DNA from: Diadophis punctatus similis
Lineage: Eukaryota; Chordata; Lepidosauria; Squamata; Dipsadidae
Direction of reading: 5' to 3'
Length of the DNA: 64,000 nt
Assembly (NCBI GenBank): GCA_023053685.1
Contig: JALIGW010000001.1
Coordinates: 225,902,434 to 225,966,433 of the forward strand
Shown here: positions 35,501 to 44,748 of the stretch, in pieces
Layout of the letters: each line of letters starts with the position of its first letter
How positions within the stretch are numbered: the stretch's first letter is position 1
Position numbers and translations under genes: made by a program
Notes under the pieces: generated by a model
What the model was told of the DNA's origin: nothing
Databases searched by the model: none
Seen by the model: only the letters and a program-made list of their open reading frames with translations

Positions 35501-38500
35501 GTTTGTCATGTTGCCTCTGTGCCTTGCCCTGGGTCATCACAGAGTTGAGACCTCAGTTTTAGCGGCTTTCTCCAGGAATTCCAGAATAAGATTTATGGAA
35601 AGCAGATTACAGCCTTGTAAGACAATTGAACAGCACATTTTGATATATAAAGAAATTCTAATATTCAAATCTAATATAAAGATATAAAAATATTCAATTC
35701 TAATATAAAGAAATTCTAATATTCAAATCATATAAATAATTTCAAATCATGCTATCCAGGTTTCAGCATCTTCCTCTGACCAATCTGAACACACCCAGCA
35801 CACAAAAGAGGCTGTAACAGCTCTTATCATAGTAGACCACGGGTGTCAAACTTGCGGCGTCATTTTGCCGTCACATGATGTTTCACAATGTTTTTCCCAT
35901 TCATGGAGCTGGGGTGGGTGTGGTCTGTGCTTGACGCATCCAGCCTGCAAGCTGTCAGTTGGACACCCCTGTAGTAGACGAAGTATTGTCTTCAGTCTGA
36001 GAACTTTCTCAACACTATGGCACCTTCTAAAAAGCGAACACCAGACTTCATTCACACAACTAATTCTGACTTCCTCCATTAAATTTTTGGGGTTGAAGGA
36101 AAAAATACTTTGAATAACTTACTTTTCTTTGTTAGCTTATATGGGCATTTCACTTTTTCAATTGTTGTCTCCATGGCCCTGTGGCACTATAAAATATACT
36201 TCGATTTGGGTTGAACCTGTTGCCCTCTGTATACCTTGGAAAACCCCTCACATCAACCCCAGCCATGTTTTGTAGGGGCTGAAGTAAGTGATTTATTCTG
36301 CTCCTATCCAGGCATGTTTTAATTATACATTGCCATATACCGGTACATCTGCTCTCATTTGTAAACATAATTCTGATGCATAGTTCAATGCCCAACTAAT
36401 CCACTTAACAATAAAACAGCCTGGATAATTGAAGATTCATATAAAATAATACAAGATGCCACTGAGATGAACTGTATTGTCTTCTATTTTGATGAAATAT
36501 TAAAATTTGGAATAATTTAGCAATGGAAAGAACTTTTTCTCTATTCTGCTCCTTTAATTTTCATTTTGAAGAGACATCCCTGGATCTTTATGCATCATTT
36601 AAAACAGTAACATAACAGGTGTGAAATAAAAGGAAATCTTGCAATATACTATAATGGGAGCATGAAATTTTGCTGGCTGGTTAGTGAAATGAACAAAAAG
36701 GCTGCACCAACATTTCACAATTTGGCATTCTTCCGGTATGTTGGGATTATAATTCCCAGAATTCTCAGACAACATGGCAAATAGCTAAGAATACTAGAAC
36801 CACCAAGTCCCAGTGCATCTGGAGAACAGAAAATACATGATTTTTTTCTTCCTAGTATTTTCCTGCAAGTGCAGGGTTTGCTTTTTTTCAAATCAACCAA
36901 GTGTTGCTCCATTAATTACAAGAGGAAATGACCAACCAGCTTGTCTCCCAAGCCTGACAAATTGGGCTGAGAGAGAGTGACTGGCCCAAAATCACCCAGT
37001 CAGCTTTCGTGTCTAAGGCGGGACTAAAACGTACCATCTTCTTATTTTTAGTCTTGAGCCTTAACCACTAGACCATGATATTCATGGTCCCATCAGGAAG
37101 CTCTCTGTACTATTTCCTTCAGATTGATTCTGAGCTGTCAGAACCCCAGGAACAAACAGGTGTCCAGCAGGGTGATTTTCTTCTTTCTTTTCAAAATGTG
37201 TGGTTGTCACTACACAGCACTGAAAGAAGTCATGTCATGCATGAAAACAGTGAAGTTTGCTATCACTCATTGTCTTCTCTTAGATGCTCCAGAGATGTGG
37301 GGAAAATAACACCATTTTTGTCCTAAACGGTACTTATTTGGCAATCCCCGATTTCATCCTGGTCATTCAACTACCAGAGTGAGAAAACCAAAGTGCAGAT
37401 TTAAGGGTGCATCTTCCACGATTGCCTTGGTAACGTTCTGACGTATTTTGTAATATGATGATTAACATGCATTATCTACTTCTGTCCCAGGTACTGTTGG
37501 TGGGGGCTGATAACTTCACACTGCTGGGAAAGCCTCTCCTGGGGTAAGGCATGCTTTGGGGTCATTCAGTCATGCTGAATCTTTTCAGAGTCATGTGCAC
37601 TGGGCTGAAAAGGAGTTCAAAAGACTTTAGAAAGGATTTTACCAAGCACTCAAAAGCAGCTGAGGAAGGATGTGTGCAGAAAAGAAGGGAATTGCCGTAG
37701 TTACTCCATTGTATTTAGACCATCCTTTAAAAAAGCAAGTTGAAATAGTAGAGAGTTGCAGTTAGAATCCAAGAGGGAGAGAAAAGCAGGAACTTAAGTA
37801 TTCAAGGATCTGGGGGCTTATCAAAACAAATGGTCTGTAAAAGGCTACGAATTCTCCTCACCAGGGAGAATCAAATCCCATGTTTCTTATTTTTCTGTTC
37901 CTTTCAAACTCTGATGTAAAACACTGAGTTAAAAGAACCATTGAAAGCAAAATCCATTATGGACTGATATACGCACATCATTTCAGTTTTGTGGGCAGGA
38001 AACAAGCAAAAAAATCTTCATTTTAGAATTTTGCTTTAAAAAGCTAATTAAAAATGTGGTGTCTGTTGACTTAGTATACTGAACACAGTCTAATTCATCG
38101 TGTTTCCTTGTTCTCAAACATTCCTTCATGACCAGCAGTCATCCACTTTGTTTTAATTTTCTGGAGAAATGAGTTCCCTTCTAAAATCATAAATGTATAT
38201 TTCAAAATGTTGTTGTAGTCTGCTGTTTTCTTTGATATTATTTCTATATATGCTTTGTGTTATTGTTTGTTTTGTAAGCTACCTTGAAAAAGTTCTTTGA
38301 GAAAATAGATATGCAGTAAATAAATAGTAATTGCTTTAGAAATGTTTCTATTGCCATTGCTTAATTTTTCAAAGGAAATATCTATTTATTAGGAAGTAAG
38401 CAGTTTTTTTAAAAAATCTCTCAATTTGTTATAAAGAAAGGACCTAGTCCGTGTGGAGGCCACTGTTATAGAGAAGACTGATTCTTGGCCAAGAGTTAAT

Positions 38501-39652
38501 GTGAAGTTCCGTCGAAGGAAGAGTTATGAGACGAGAAAAAGTAAGATGAAAAACATACATAATTTTTTTTATCTAAACCCCTACTAAGCCAAATAATTGC
38601 TGTAATGATGGAAGGAACTATATATAAAAGGGGGAAAATGAATTTGAGTTTCAAGAACTACAATACAAATATCTCAGGTGGTTTTTTTTTGCCATTTTAA
38701 AAAGATAAAATGTTTTTATTTGGGTCTATGTTGTTGTAGCAACATTGCAAATATAGCTTGTTGTTGCCTCCTTTCAGCTTTTTTTTTCATTGAGGCTGTA
38801 ATTCTTTGATTTATTTTGATTTATTGTATTTATTGAGAAAATGTATATGGCTGCCCCATTCACGGTAACTCCAGAGAGCTTACAGAATTGGAATATACCC
38901 TCAATCCCCTGGCAACAACAATCAGATCACTTGATGGGCTCCATATCACCTGGGGTCCCCAGGCATGCTGGTAAACCCATGTCTTCAGGGCTTTTCAAAA
39001 GGGTATCAAAGTGGGGGCCAATCTTATCTCTGTAGGGATGATGTTCCACTGGGAGAGAGCTACCACCAAGAAGGCTCTTAATGGAGGGAACCCATAACAT
39101 ATCCTGCCTCCCCACTCTTGTGAGTTAGGTAGATGTACCTGTGAAAGATGGTCCTTCCGATAACTTCCTAGTAGTCTCCTATTCAAAAATTAAATTTAAC
39201 CCCACTTAGATATCAGAAATCAGCCAATGTTGCATAGTTGCTGTTAGCTTGTTGGACTTTTAGCATAGTACCTTTTAACTGTACCTGATTTAGATTGCAC
39301 TGAATTTTAAATTTTAAAGCAAGGCAGTTCCTTTCCAATAGCTCCAAATCTTGGATGTGATTCCATACATGTTAACAAGGTAAAACAATGTATTTTAACA
39401 AATACATTTAACAATGTATTCTTCCAAAGTGATGGTTTATTTCTCAGTGCCACAAACAAGCAACCTTTAAGATGTATATTCTGTGATCAGTAATGGAATT
39501 ATTTAGCTCTTTTTGGCAAGTTATAAAGTAATTCACTTGTAAAGCCAAGTCCTGAAATGAATTTTCCCTTTCTTTCTTTTTTTCCAGTTGTCATTCAGCC
39601 GCAAACTGTTCTCCGGATAAATTCCATTGAAATTGCTCCTGTTCTGTCATGA
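19344..39652 (+). CDS. MRPL21: MRPL21, mitochondrial ribosomal protein bL21m (seven coding exons)
   Basis: Exons 19344-19395, 21762-21822, 32781-32866, 34264-34427, 37491-37543, 38437-38540 and 39588-39652 join to 585 nt, that is 194 residues plus stop. This is close to the about 205 residues of the human protein. All introns have GT/AG ends and every phase joins correctly. Residues about 1-40 form a basic, Ser-rich, poorly conserved mitochondrial targeting sequence. The bL21 fold follows, with [46 protein letters not shown] and [14 protein letters not shown]. The protein is a component of the large subunit of the mitochondrial ribosome. Intron 2 is about 11 kb and hosts an RNF4-like gene. 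The gene is divergent from IGHMBP2 and shares its promoter region. Confidence 0.96.
19396..21761 (+). other. MRPL21 intron 1
   Basis: GT/AG intron of 2.4 kb. Apart from the (AC)n run no repeat or gene was recognised. Confidence 0.7.
20486..20547. repeat. (AC)n microsatellite
   Basis: About 31 uninterrupted AC dinucleotides. Confidence 0.98.
21762..21822 (+). CDS. MRPL21: MRPL21 exon 2
   Basis: A TTTCAG acceptor and a GTAAGA donor bound 61 nt encoding [19 protein letters not shown], still presequence-like (Arg/Ser-rich). Conservation with mammals is low here, so the call rests on phase and splice sites. Confidence 0.88.
22077..22200 (+). repeat. tRNA-SINE 3' fragment
   Basis: The stretch contains GAGGACCCAG, GGGGGCAATATGCTGACTCT and GTATATAAGTCT in order, which is the 3' half of the SINE family seen at 17900-18131. 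The 5' tRNA-like half is missing. Confidence 0.75.
22201..23435. other. MRPL21 intron 2, upstream of the RNF4-like gene
   Basis: No exon was recognised. TTGATGCAG near 23191 and similar AG sites could act as acceptors for a 5' exon of the RNF4-like gene, but no transcript evidence is available. Confidence 0.4.
23436..24248 (+). CDS. RNF4-like RING-type SUMO-targeted E3 ubiquitin ligase, intronless
   Basis: A single uninterrupted 270-residue frame starts at the ATG at 23436 and ends in TGA. The C-terminal 64 residues (207-270) match vertebrate RNF4 closely. The C3HC4 zinc ligands are C212, C215, C234, H236, C239, C242, C253 and C256, and the protein ends in the RNF4-type tail YHPIYI needed for RING dimer activity. 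Upstream are SUMO-interaction motifs VIDLTC (130-135) and VVDLT followed by SIVLVEE (139-153). Residues 1-117 are Ser/Pro/Lys-rich and not recognisable as RNF4. RNF4 itself is multi-exon and about 190 residues. This copy lacks introns and lies on the same strand inside MRPL21 intron 2, so it is probably a retrogene that has stayed open. It would ubiquitinate poly-SUMOylated nuclear proteins if expressed. I left the symbol empty because it may not be the RNF4 orthologue. Confidence 0.88.
   Translation: MKSASVKLDGTKSRKSKKQTPLNPATPSSGPGKMATGATSKIKSFSLPSISPIATVEAASVGSSPKAGPSFLDAVVPLSVSRGMDQEEIQKERFGERTPLQIPNQSRMSASAAEAVSKIEPIKLDVGLEVIDLTCDTSVVDLTHNDSIVLVEETRQQQNQKLRSRPLFNSCIVCNDNDNECSESEELAASKLPRELEKEKIGSPKSSGTVSCPICMDGYAEIIHSGRLIMSTKCGHIFCSRCLQNSLKSANSCPACRKKLNRKQYHPIYI
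24249..25700 (+). other. Possible 3' UTR of the RNF4-like gene
   Basis: AT-rich sequence with several AATAAA hexamers (for example near 24536, 25311, 25489, 25564 and 25668). Any could end a transcript of the RNF4-like gene. No clear poly(A) tract of a young retrocopy is present. Confidence 0.35.
25603..25628. repeat. (AT)n microsatellite
   Basis: About 12 AT units bounded by GC at each side (GCATATAT...ATATGC), itself a palindrome. Confidence 0.9.
25701..27395. other. MRPL21 intron 2, no feature recognised
   Basis: Chance open frames only. No domain, exon or clear repeat was seen. Confidence 0.4.
27396..27905 (+). repeat. Old L2/CR1-type LINE 3' end
   Basis: Plus-strand sequence encodes decayed LINE C-terminal blocks ([32 protein letters not shown]). 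It ends in GTTGAGATGGGCACCATATAAA, the counterpart of the GGGCGGCATATAAA 3' end of younger copies. It is more diverged than the 16, 57 and 62 kb copies. Confidence 0.75.
27906..30927. other. MRPL21 intron 2, no gene recognised
   Basis: AT-rich intron with a G run at 30630-30639. A 121-codon open frame at 29462-29827 has no recognisable domain. Parts of 29830-30540 might be old LINE sequence, but I cannot support a family. Confidence 0.4.
30930..31320. mobile_element. Tigger/mariner-like MITE, 391 bp
   Basis: The ends CAGGTAGTC(T/C)TCGACTTAC are inverted with 20 of 21 matches, and the element is flanked by TA on both sides (30928-30929 and 31321-31322). CAG ends with a TA target site fit the pogo/Tigger group of Tc1/mariner. 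No transposase frame is present. Confidence 0.85.
31498..31632 (+). repeat. Retroelement 3'-end repeat with GAAGCGAAAC motif
   Basis: The segment reads AACTGAAGAAGTCTTGGATA then AGAAGCGAAACATTTTCAAG, and ends with ATCTGGATGACTGAATATCT. A second copy at 53680-53810 shares the order. I associate this repeat with Penelope-like retroelement ends, but that is memory-based and uncertain. Confidence 0.5.
31633..32780. other. MRPL21 intron 2, 3' end
   Basis: No feature recognised apart from the normal acceptor at the end (TTTCACAG). Confidence 0.45.
32781..32866 (+). CDS. MRPL21: MRPL21 exon 3
   Basis: Following TTTCACAG, 86 nt encode [20 protein letters not shown] and AEEAEHHR, matching the conserved [12 protein letters not shown] block of vertebrate MRPL21. 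The donor is GTAAAT. Confidence 0.96.
32867..34263 (+). other. MRPL21 intron 3
   Basis: A 1.4-kb intron. The part from about 32985 to 33310 reads on the minus strand as an AT-rich 3' UTR ending in AATCAATAAAGATTAC and may be the tail of an old LINE; the family could not be named. The rest is unremarkable. Confidence 0.4.
34264..34427 (+). CDS. MRPL21: MRPL21 exon 4
   Basis: The largest coding exon (164 nt) encodes the core of the bL21 domain ([44 protein letters not shown]). This part is nearly identical to the mammalian protein. Confidence 0.97.
35206..35430. mobile_element. Decayed Tigger-like MITE
   Basis: It begins ATGTAGTCCTCGGGTAGCAA and ends GAGGACCACCTGTAC, imperfectly complementary to each other. 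It shares internal TTAAGCGAA/GTTAAATGA-type motifs with the element at 30930-31320. Confidence 0.65.
35838..35971. mobile_element. Short hAT-type element, 134 bp, perfect 8-bp duplication
   Basis: The ends CACGGGTGTCAAACT and TTGGACACCCCTG are complementary in the hAT pattern. Both flanks read TAGTAGAC (35830-35837 and 35972-35979). It has no coding capacity. Confidence 0.85.
36940..37078 (-). repeat. Old tRNA-derived SINE remnant
   Basis: Read on the minus strand it starts with a tRNA-like head (GGTCTAGTGGTTAAGGCTC). It then contains the complement of GACTGGCCCAAAATCACCC, a body shared with 2930-3085. Confidence 0.6.
37491..37543 (+). CDS. MRPL21: MRPL21 exon 5
   Basis: A TCTGTCCCAG acceptor and a GTAAGG donor bound 53 nt encoding [18 protein letters not shown]. 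Confidence 0.96.
37544..38436 (+). other. MRPL21 intron 5
   Basis: A 0.9-kb intron without recognisable repeats or genes. Confidence 0.6.
38437..38540 (+). CDS. MRPL21: MRPL21 exon 6
   Basis: The 104 nt encode [20 protein letters not shown] and a basic tail ([12 protein letters not shown]) that contacts rRNA in bL21 proteins. The acceptor is weak (GTTATAAAG, no long pyrimidine tract right at the site), but phase and homology support it. The donor is GTAAGA. Confidence 0.95.
38541..39587 (+). other. MRPL21 intron 6
   Basis: A 1.0-kb intron carrying an old LINE 3' end (38835-39185), otherwise AT-rich. Confidence 0.6.
38835..39185 (-). repeat. Old L2/CR1-type LINE 3' fragment
   Basis: ATGTATATGGCTGCCCCATT and CCCCAGGCATGCTGG-type sequence match in order the 3' part of squamate LINEs. 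A related scrap is at 61678-61760 (TGTATAGGGCTGCCCAATTC). Confidence 0.55.
39588..39652 (+). CDS. MRPL21: MRPL21 exon 7 and stop
   Basis: After a strong polypyrimidine tract and TTTCCAG, the exon encodes [20 protein letters not shown] and ends in TGA. A possible polyadenylation signal ATTAAA lies about 30 bp downstream (near 39681). Confidence 0.96.
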
Positions 39653-40124
39653 TGGATTGGTTTGTAACACCTTGGGAGCATTAAAAAAATAGAAAATGTT
39701 CATGTTGCATTTGGTTATTCTCCGTAAACATTTTTTTTAAAAAAATATTATTATAATCATTAGTGTTGCCATCACCAAATACCTTCATTGCTTGTGTACT
39801 TTTTATTTTTTTTAAATTAAAATATTATAAACAAAACAAAATTTAAAAAACTAAAATCAAGGCAATATATGGGTGTAATCAGTATTATATACTATTTAAT
39901 TAAAACACAATGAATCTGTTATAAAAATTATCAAATATATTAGTACAATTAAGACCATCCAATTAAAATGCTTGTGTTTTAAGGTTTCAAACTGATAAGA
40001 AAATACGAGCACCAAATTTCCAGAGAGCATTTTTAATAGCTGAGGTTTCATAGCTAGAAAGATTCTCTCTTATTTTGCACTGACGCCATGTTTGCACATA
40101 AACTAAGGGGTCTACAAAAATTCG
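39653..40124. other. MRPL21 3' UTR and flanking AT-rich DNA
   Basis: The first few hundred bases hold the presumed MRPL21 3' end. The rest is AT-rich with A/T runs and no feature recognised. Confidence 0.45.
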
Positions 40125-40375
40125 CCATGGCCAATTCGCTGTGGGACAACTCACTGTGGGACAATTCAACATTGTACTAATAATTTCATTCAGTTACTTT
40201 AATATTGATGACCACTTTTTGTCGAAATTATAGTATTTCTGGATTGACTTTATTTTACTATTATTGGCCACTGTTCCGTTGAAATTAATTTAACTTTTGT
40301 ATTTGTTGAATTGTCCTGTGTTGAGTTCGCCACTGTGAGTTGGATGTGGCGAGTTGTCCCATTCCGTAAACTAGG
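40125..40375. mobile_element. MITE with imperfect inverted GTGGGACAACTC ends
   Basis: The left end has TGTGGGACAACTC and GGGACAATTCAACA. The right end has TGTTGAATTGTCC and GGCGAGTTGTCCC, giving two nested complementary blocks around an AT-rich centre. The target duplication is not clear, so the superfamily is open (mariner-like is my guess). Confidence 0.6.
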
Positions 40376-40941
40376 ACATATTCTGGCCATGGTTTAGAGG
40401 AGGAGGAAAGTACTCATGGCCAATTGCTGGTTTGTTTTTTTCCATTTCTTGTATCAATGCTCAGAAGAAATGAGCAGAGTATAACAAACCCCAAATAAGG
40501 TAAGAGTATGGATTTGGATACAACTGTGTGATGGTTAATACATGCCAGGATTCACAAAGAGATTTAAAACTATGATTTCAATTTGAAGTTTTTGCCAAAC
40601 ATCATGGATTGTTTTTTGGAACAGATTTGCATGTCACTCAAACAAAGAATAAGTAAGCTACAGGATGGCTCCCCATTACAGTACAAGTGAATAGTGTTTT
40701 GATATACTTGGAGATGAGCTTCTCACAGAATCTGATAAAGATTCCGGCAGTGTTACCTATCAGCAAATTGGAGCTGAGCTCCATTAAAAAGCAAATGGTG
40801 AACAATATTTATAATACCTCATTGTTCATTTATCATAGCATCTATTGTTATAAGCTCCTTTGCAAGTCAATGGTACAAAATATATATTGATTTCGGATTT
40901 AGATATGTACTCCTATTTTCTCCTTAAACTGATTCTCTACA
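40376..40941. other. Intergenic DNA, no feature recognised
   Basis: AT-rich sequence downstream of MRPL21 with no repeat or exon identified. Confidence 0.4.
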
Positions 40942-41092
40942 GGTAGTCTTTGATTCACAAGCACAATTGGGGTGGGGATTTCAGTCATAAAGCCCACCAG
41001 TTGTAAGTCAAGGCACCCACATGACTGGACCTGATTTTCAACCAGTTTTACAGTGATTGTTAAGTGAATTGTATGAACCTATTTTCCCAAAT
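40942..41092. mobile_element. Partial Tigger-like MITE
   Basis: ACAGGTAGTCTTTGATTCAC at the left matches the end of the element at 30930. TAAGTGAATTG motifs follow, but no right terminus is present; the next SINE abuts it. Confidence 0.55.
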
Positions 41093-41097
41093 GGGCA

Positions 41098-41325
41098 TTT
41101 TTTGCTAGTGGTGAAGATGCTCGCCTCTCACTCAGAAGGTTGAGAGTTCAGTCCCAGGTGGCAGCAGATGTTTCTCTCCTAGGATGCAAAGAAAGAATAT
41201 CTGCTACGAACTCCGCATGGCATCAGGAAGGGCATCCAGTCAGCAAAAGCTCAGCTCTATCCAGTCGCCCCAAATCTATCCCAAATTAAGAGATTCCAGG
41301 GTTGTATAAAGATATTTTTGTGCAG
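41098..41325 (+). repeat. tRNA-derived SINE with RTE/BovB-like 3' body
   Basis: A tRNA-like head carries an A box (TAGTGGTGAAGATGC) and a B box (GAGAGTTCAGTCCC). The body has GGCATCAGGAAGGGCATCCA, a phrase shared by many RTE-linked SINEs, and the element ends near CCAGGGTTGTATAAA. It is a different family from the SINE at 41616. Confidence 0.75.
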
Positions 41326-41615
41326 TGTTCATACATAATATTTCATTCATTTTAACTATACTAAGAAAAATAATCACATAAATCAATATCCTTACATTAC
41401 CAGTAGAAGGCTCAGATTACTTTAAAGGTTTGCACACTTACTAGGAAACATTATGTTTAAATCACTAAGGCTGATTTCTGTGTGAATTTCTTGTAATAAG
41501 GCTATCTAGTTCACAAATTAGTACAAAAGAAGAAGGGTTTCCTGAACTACTAGTGGGGCTTTTAATGCCAGCCCTCTTTATCTATCAACTTATTTTTCTC
41601 CATGTCCCATCTTTA

Positions 41616-41862
41616 GCAATAGCAATAGCACTTAGACTTATATACCGCTTCACAGTGCTTTTATAGCCCTCTCTAAGCGGTTTTACAGAGTTCAGCATAT
41701 TGCCCCCATCAATCTGGGCCCTTGTTTTACCCACCTGGGAAGGATGGAAGGCTGAGTCAACCTTGAGCCTGGTGAGATTCGAACGGCCAAATTGCAGGCA
41801 GCCGGCAGTCAGCAGTAGCCGCCTGCAGTACTGCACTCTAACCATTGCACCACCACGGCTCT
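41616..41862 (-). repeat. Squamate tRNA-derived SINE
   Basis: Same family as 17900-18131. It has a tRNA-like head on the minus strand (GTGGTGCAATGGTTAGAGTG), a B box in GGCCGTTCGAATCTCACC, and a 3' end with repeated TATTGC units (41615-41627). Confidence 0.85.
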
Positions 41863-42788
41863 TTACTACACTTCCATAAACTTACTAAATTGTGCTACCA
41901 AGCACATGAGATAAAACAGCATCAAGATGACTATATTCACATGGCACCCCAAATGAACTTCTCGTTAGGTCCACATCATAAGAACCTGGACTGTAGACCA
42001 AATAATGGTTACCATGGAATAATGTAGTTGTAGTTGGAATCAAGGTTTGTAAAAGGTAAGTAAGTAAAAGGGTTCCTCAGATTGATCTCGTTTACATTAA
42101 TCCTTACTTTATTTGGACTGAAATGGAAAGGTCAATCAGAGAGTTAATCTTGCTTTCTGGTTCTAGACACAAAGATAGGCAGCTGTAGAGTGGAACTATT
42201 TGACTCATATATTTCTGCTGCTGCTTGTGTTTTTCCCCACTAGTGTGTATTTGGGAAACAAATGAGAGTTAATTTAACAACAGGACACAATCACAACTTC
42301 TTGTAACTTATCTTTACCTATAGTCCTCTGTAGAAATTCAATCACTCCAGGATTTTTCTGTGTTGTTTACAATTTAACAGAAAAAACTGAGCAGGAAATA
42401 TTGACTAGCACAAAGGTTTTTGCAATAATATCTTAAAAGTGGAGGATTATTAAATCCCAAGTCAGTCAAAATTTCCTATGTTGTCTGGGTTACATTCAGT
42501 GGCTGAGTCCTTTCATCATAATTAATTCTTAGTTTCTCACGCATAGGTGTTTGTAAGAAGCCACAATGAGAGAAATGATATAATTCACACCATTTCTTCA
42601 ATGATATGATGCAAGGATATCCCTTCCCCTCTTCTCTATGGATGCCATTGTATCATGTGAACACAGCTGGTTTTTTATTAAGATTTCTGAGCATATACAG
42701 TGCCTGTTTCATTGTTCTGTTATTTGGAAGTGCACTTGTTCCTACTCAGCAGCAAAACTTTATAATATTCTTTGGATTTGTATTAGAG
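41863..42788. other. Intergenic DNA, no feature recognised
   Basis: No exon or repeat family was recognised between the SINE and the next hAT element. Confidence 0.4.
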
Positions 42789-43028
42789 CAGGGGTGTTAA
42801 ACTCAAAGCCCATGGTCTGGATCCGGCCCGTGGGGTGATTAGTCTGGCCCTTGGAGCCGACCTGGAAACAACGAAGGACCAGCCCGCGCTGTCCTCCCGA
42901 GCTCCATTTTCGCTGGCAGAGGTTGCAGGAGGCCATCACAGCCAAAAACGGAGCTTGTCCACCTTGGCCCCCTGAGGTCAAACACAACCCTGATGCAGCA
43001 CTCAATGAAATCGAGTTTGACACCCCAG
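42789..43028. mobile_element. hAT-type element, 240 bp, perfect 8-bp duplication
   Basis: It begins CAGGGGTGTTAAACTC and ends GAGTTTGACACCCCAG. Both flanks read TATTAGAG (42781-42788 and 43029-43036). The ends match the 35838 element's family. It is non-coding and GC-rich. Confidence 0.9.
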
Positions 43029-43185
43029 TATTAGAGGATGCAGAAAGATGACATTAGAGAGAGTGCAAATCACCTTCCATACTATTTACACCATCCTGCA
43101 TCTGAATTTCAAGTTATGTGTTGAGGAAAGGAGCAATGAAAAGGAAATCTGGCAGACTGCAAGACTCATGAAAATGCAGGGGTTC

Positions 43186-43615
43186 CAGCGGTGGGTTCCT
43201 CCCTTACTGGTGCTGGTGCGCTGCGCGCGCATCTCCACATTTTGGGGGGGGGGCGCGCTTCAGGCGTGCGCCCCCTCGCACGATTTTGCTTTTGCGCATG
43301 CGCCGAAGCAAAATCGCACCAAAATCTTGTGAGGGGACACGAGCGAGAGAGATTTTGGCGTGATTTTGCTTTCGCACATGCGCAGAAGCAAAATCTTGCC
43401 AAAGTCTCTCGCGCGTGTCCCCTCGCGAGATTTCGGTGCGATTTTGCTTCCACGCATGCGCAGAAGCAAAATCGGCCAAAAATTCACCAAAAAAAATGGC
43501 AACGCGCATGGTGGACCGGCAGAGAGGGCTCCGGAGCGATTGCGTGCAAATTGCGCAATCGGCTGCTCCCTACCGGAGCTGCGTACTGTGCAGCTCCGGC
43601 AGGAACCCACCTCTG
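43186..43615. mobile_element. hAT-type element with internal palindromic array, 430 bp
   Basis: The ends are CAGCGGTGGGTTCCT and AGGAACCCACCTCTG. The flanks AGGGGTTC (43178-43185) and AAGGATTC (43616-43623) agree at 6 of 8 bases. Inside are three units built on GCGCATGCGC flanked by GATTTTGCTT and AAGCAAAATC, each self-complementary. The long open frames on both strands come from these repeats and are not genes. Confidence 0.88.
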
Positions 43616-44171
43616 AAGGATTCCCTTTGGATTTTTCTAAGAATTTGCCAAAGTCATCAATATTTGACTCAGTTGGATCAGGATGAATAGAATTTTCCTT
43701 TCGTATTTAACTACTGCCCGAAGTTGAGTACACATTTTTAGACAAATTATGGTTTCCATTCAATTTTTATTGAATGTTCTTTTGTGTTAGATTCTTTTGC
43801 TTTTGCTATCAAAAACCTGCAAGCAATGAATGTAAGCAAGGGTTAATTAAAAGTTATTCTGCCACAGAGACTTTTGCGGAAAAAAACCATCTGGTTGCTC
43901 AGGAGCTTAAGATAATCATAGCTCAAATTAAAGAGAACTGCTTTCTATGAATAATTATAAGATTTATGGGCAACTTACAGTCCACAATAATGGATAATAG
44001 CATTAATAAGGTATTTAATTATCCATTCTTTCTGTGTATCATTAAATTATGTGATGACAGCTTGTCTCTAGAACTTCAGCAGCCATCAAATCTTCCATCC
44101 TGAAATAGGCAGGGACATCAACTAGGTTTTGGAGTGGCTTATTGTCAGATAAGTGACCCTAAGCTCCTAGC
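43616..44171. other. Intergenic DNA, no feature recognised
   Basis: Unremarkable AT-rich sequence. Confidence 0.4.
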
Positions 44172-44394
44172 TCAATGGCAATAGCACTTAGACTATATAC
44201 TGCTCCGTGGTGCTTTACAGCCCTCTCTAAGCGGTTTACAGAATCAGCATATTGCCCCCAACAATCTGGGTCCTCATTTTACCAACCTCGAAAGGATGGA
44301 AGGCTGAGCCAACCTTGATCCCGTCAGGATCGAACTCCTGGCAGTGGGCATAATCATGCAATACTGCATTCTAACCACTGTGCCACCACAGCCC
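44172..44394 (-). repeat. Squamate tRNA-derived SINE
   Basis: Same family as 17900-18131, with GCAATAGCACTTAGACTATA at its 3' end and a tRNA-like head ending at the boundary of the next hAT element. The B-box region reads GGAGTTCGATCCTGA on the minus strand. Confidence 0.83.
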
Positions 44395-44401
44395 TTAAAG
44401 C

Positions 44402-44740
44402 CAGGGGTGGGTTCCAACTTACTTCGCTGCCAGTTCGCTCCCTCCCGTGCCGCGTGGGTGTGCCTTGTGGGCACGTGCATGTTTTGCATGCACGCACGCA
44501 TGCGCAATAATGAAAAATCCAAAGGGGAAAAAAACACAGCTGAAAAAAAGATGGCGACCATATGCACAGTGTTCTACGCATGCTCAGAAGGAATTTTTTT
44601 AAAAAAATTCAAAAAAAAAAAGATGACGGTGCCCATGGACCGGCACTGACCGATTCGGTTCAGTGATGTCATCATGACATCACCAGCAAGTCGCTACCGA
44701 TTCAGGAGAACCGGTCCAAACCAGGAGGAACCCACCCGTG
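44402..44740. mobile_element. hAT-type element, 339 bp
   Basis: The ends are CAGGGGTGGGTTCC and GGAACCCACCCGTG. The flanks are CTTAAAGC (44394-44401) and CTTAAAGG (44741-44748), a 7/8 duplication. It inserted at the edge of the SINE 44172-44394. It has the same termini as 43186 and 47114 but a different, A-rich interior. Confidence 0.88.
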
Positions 44741-44748
44741 CTTAAAGG

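Larger units (their letters stand above)
34428..37490 (+). other. MRPL21 intron 4
   Basis: A 3.1-kb intron that contains a Tigger-like remnant, a hAT element and a SINE remnant (listed separately). The open frames inside (for example 34664-34966) have no supporting features. Confidence 0.5.

Noticed and set aside
43280..43475. Regularly spaced palindromic repeats resembling a CRISPR array
   Set aside because: The genome is eukaryotic, the units lie within a hAT element with target duplications, and the spacers are themselves related.
43191..43616. Open frames encoding repeated FCFCACAEAKS-type peptides
   Set aside because: They are translations of the palindromic array inside a hAT element and occur on both strands; the same peptides recur at 47.2 kb.
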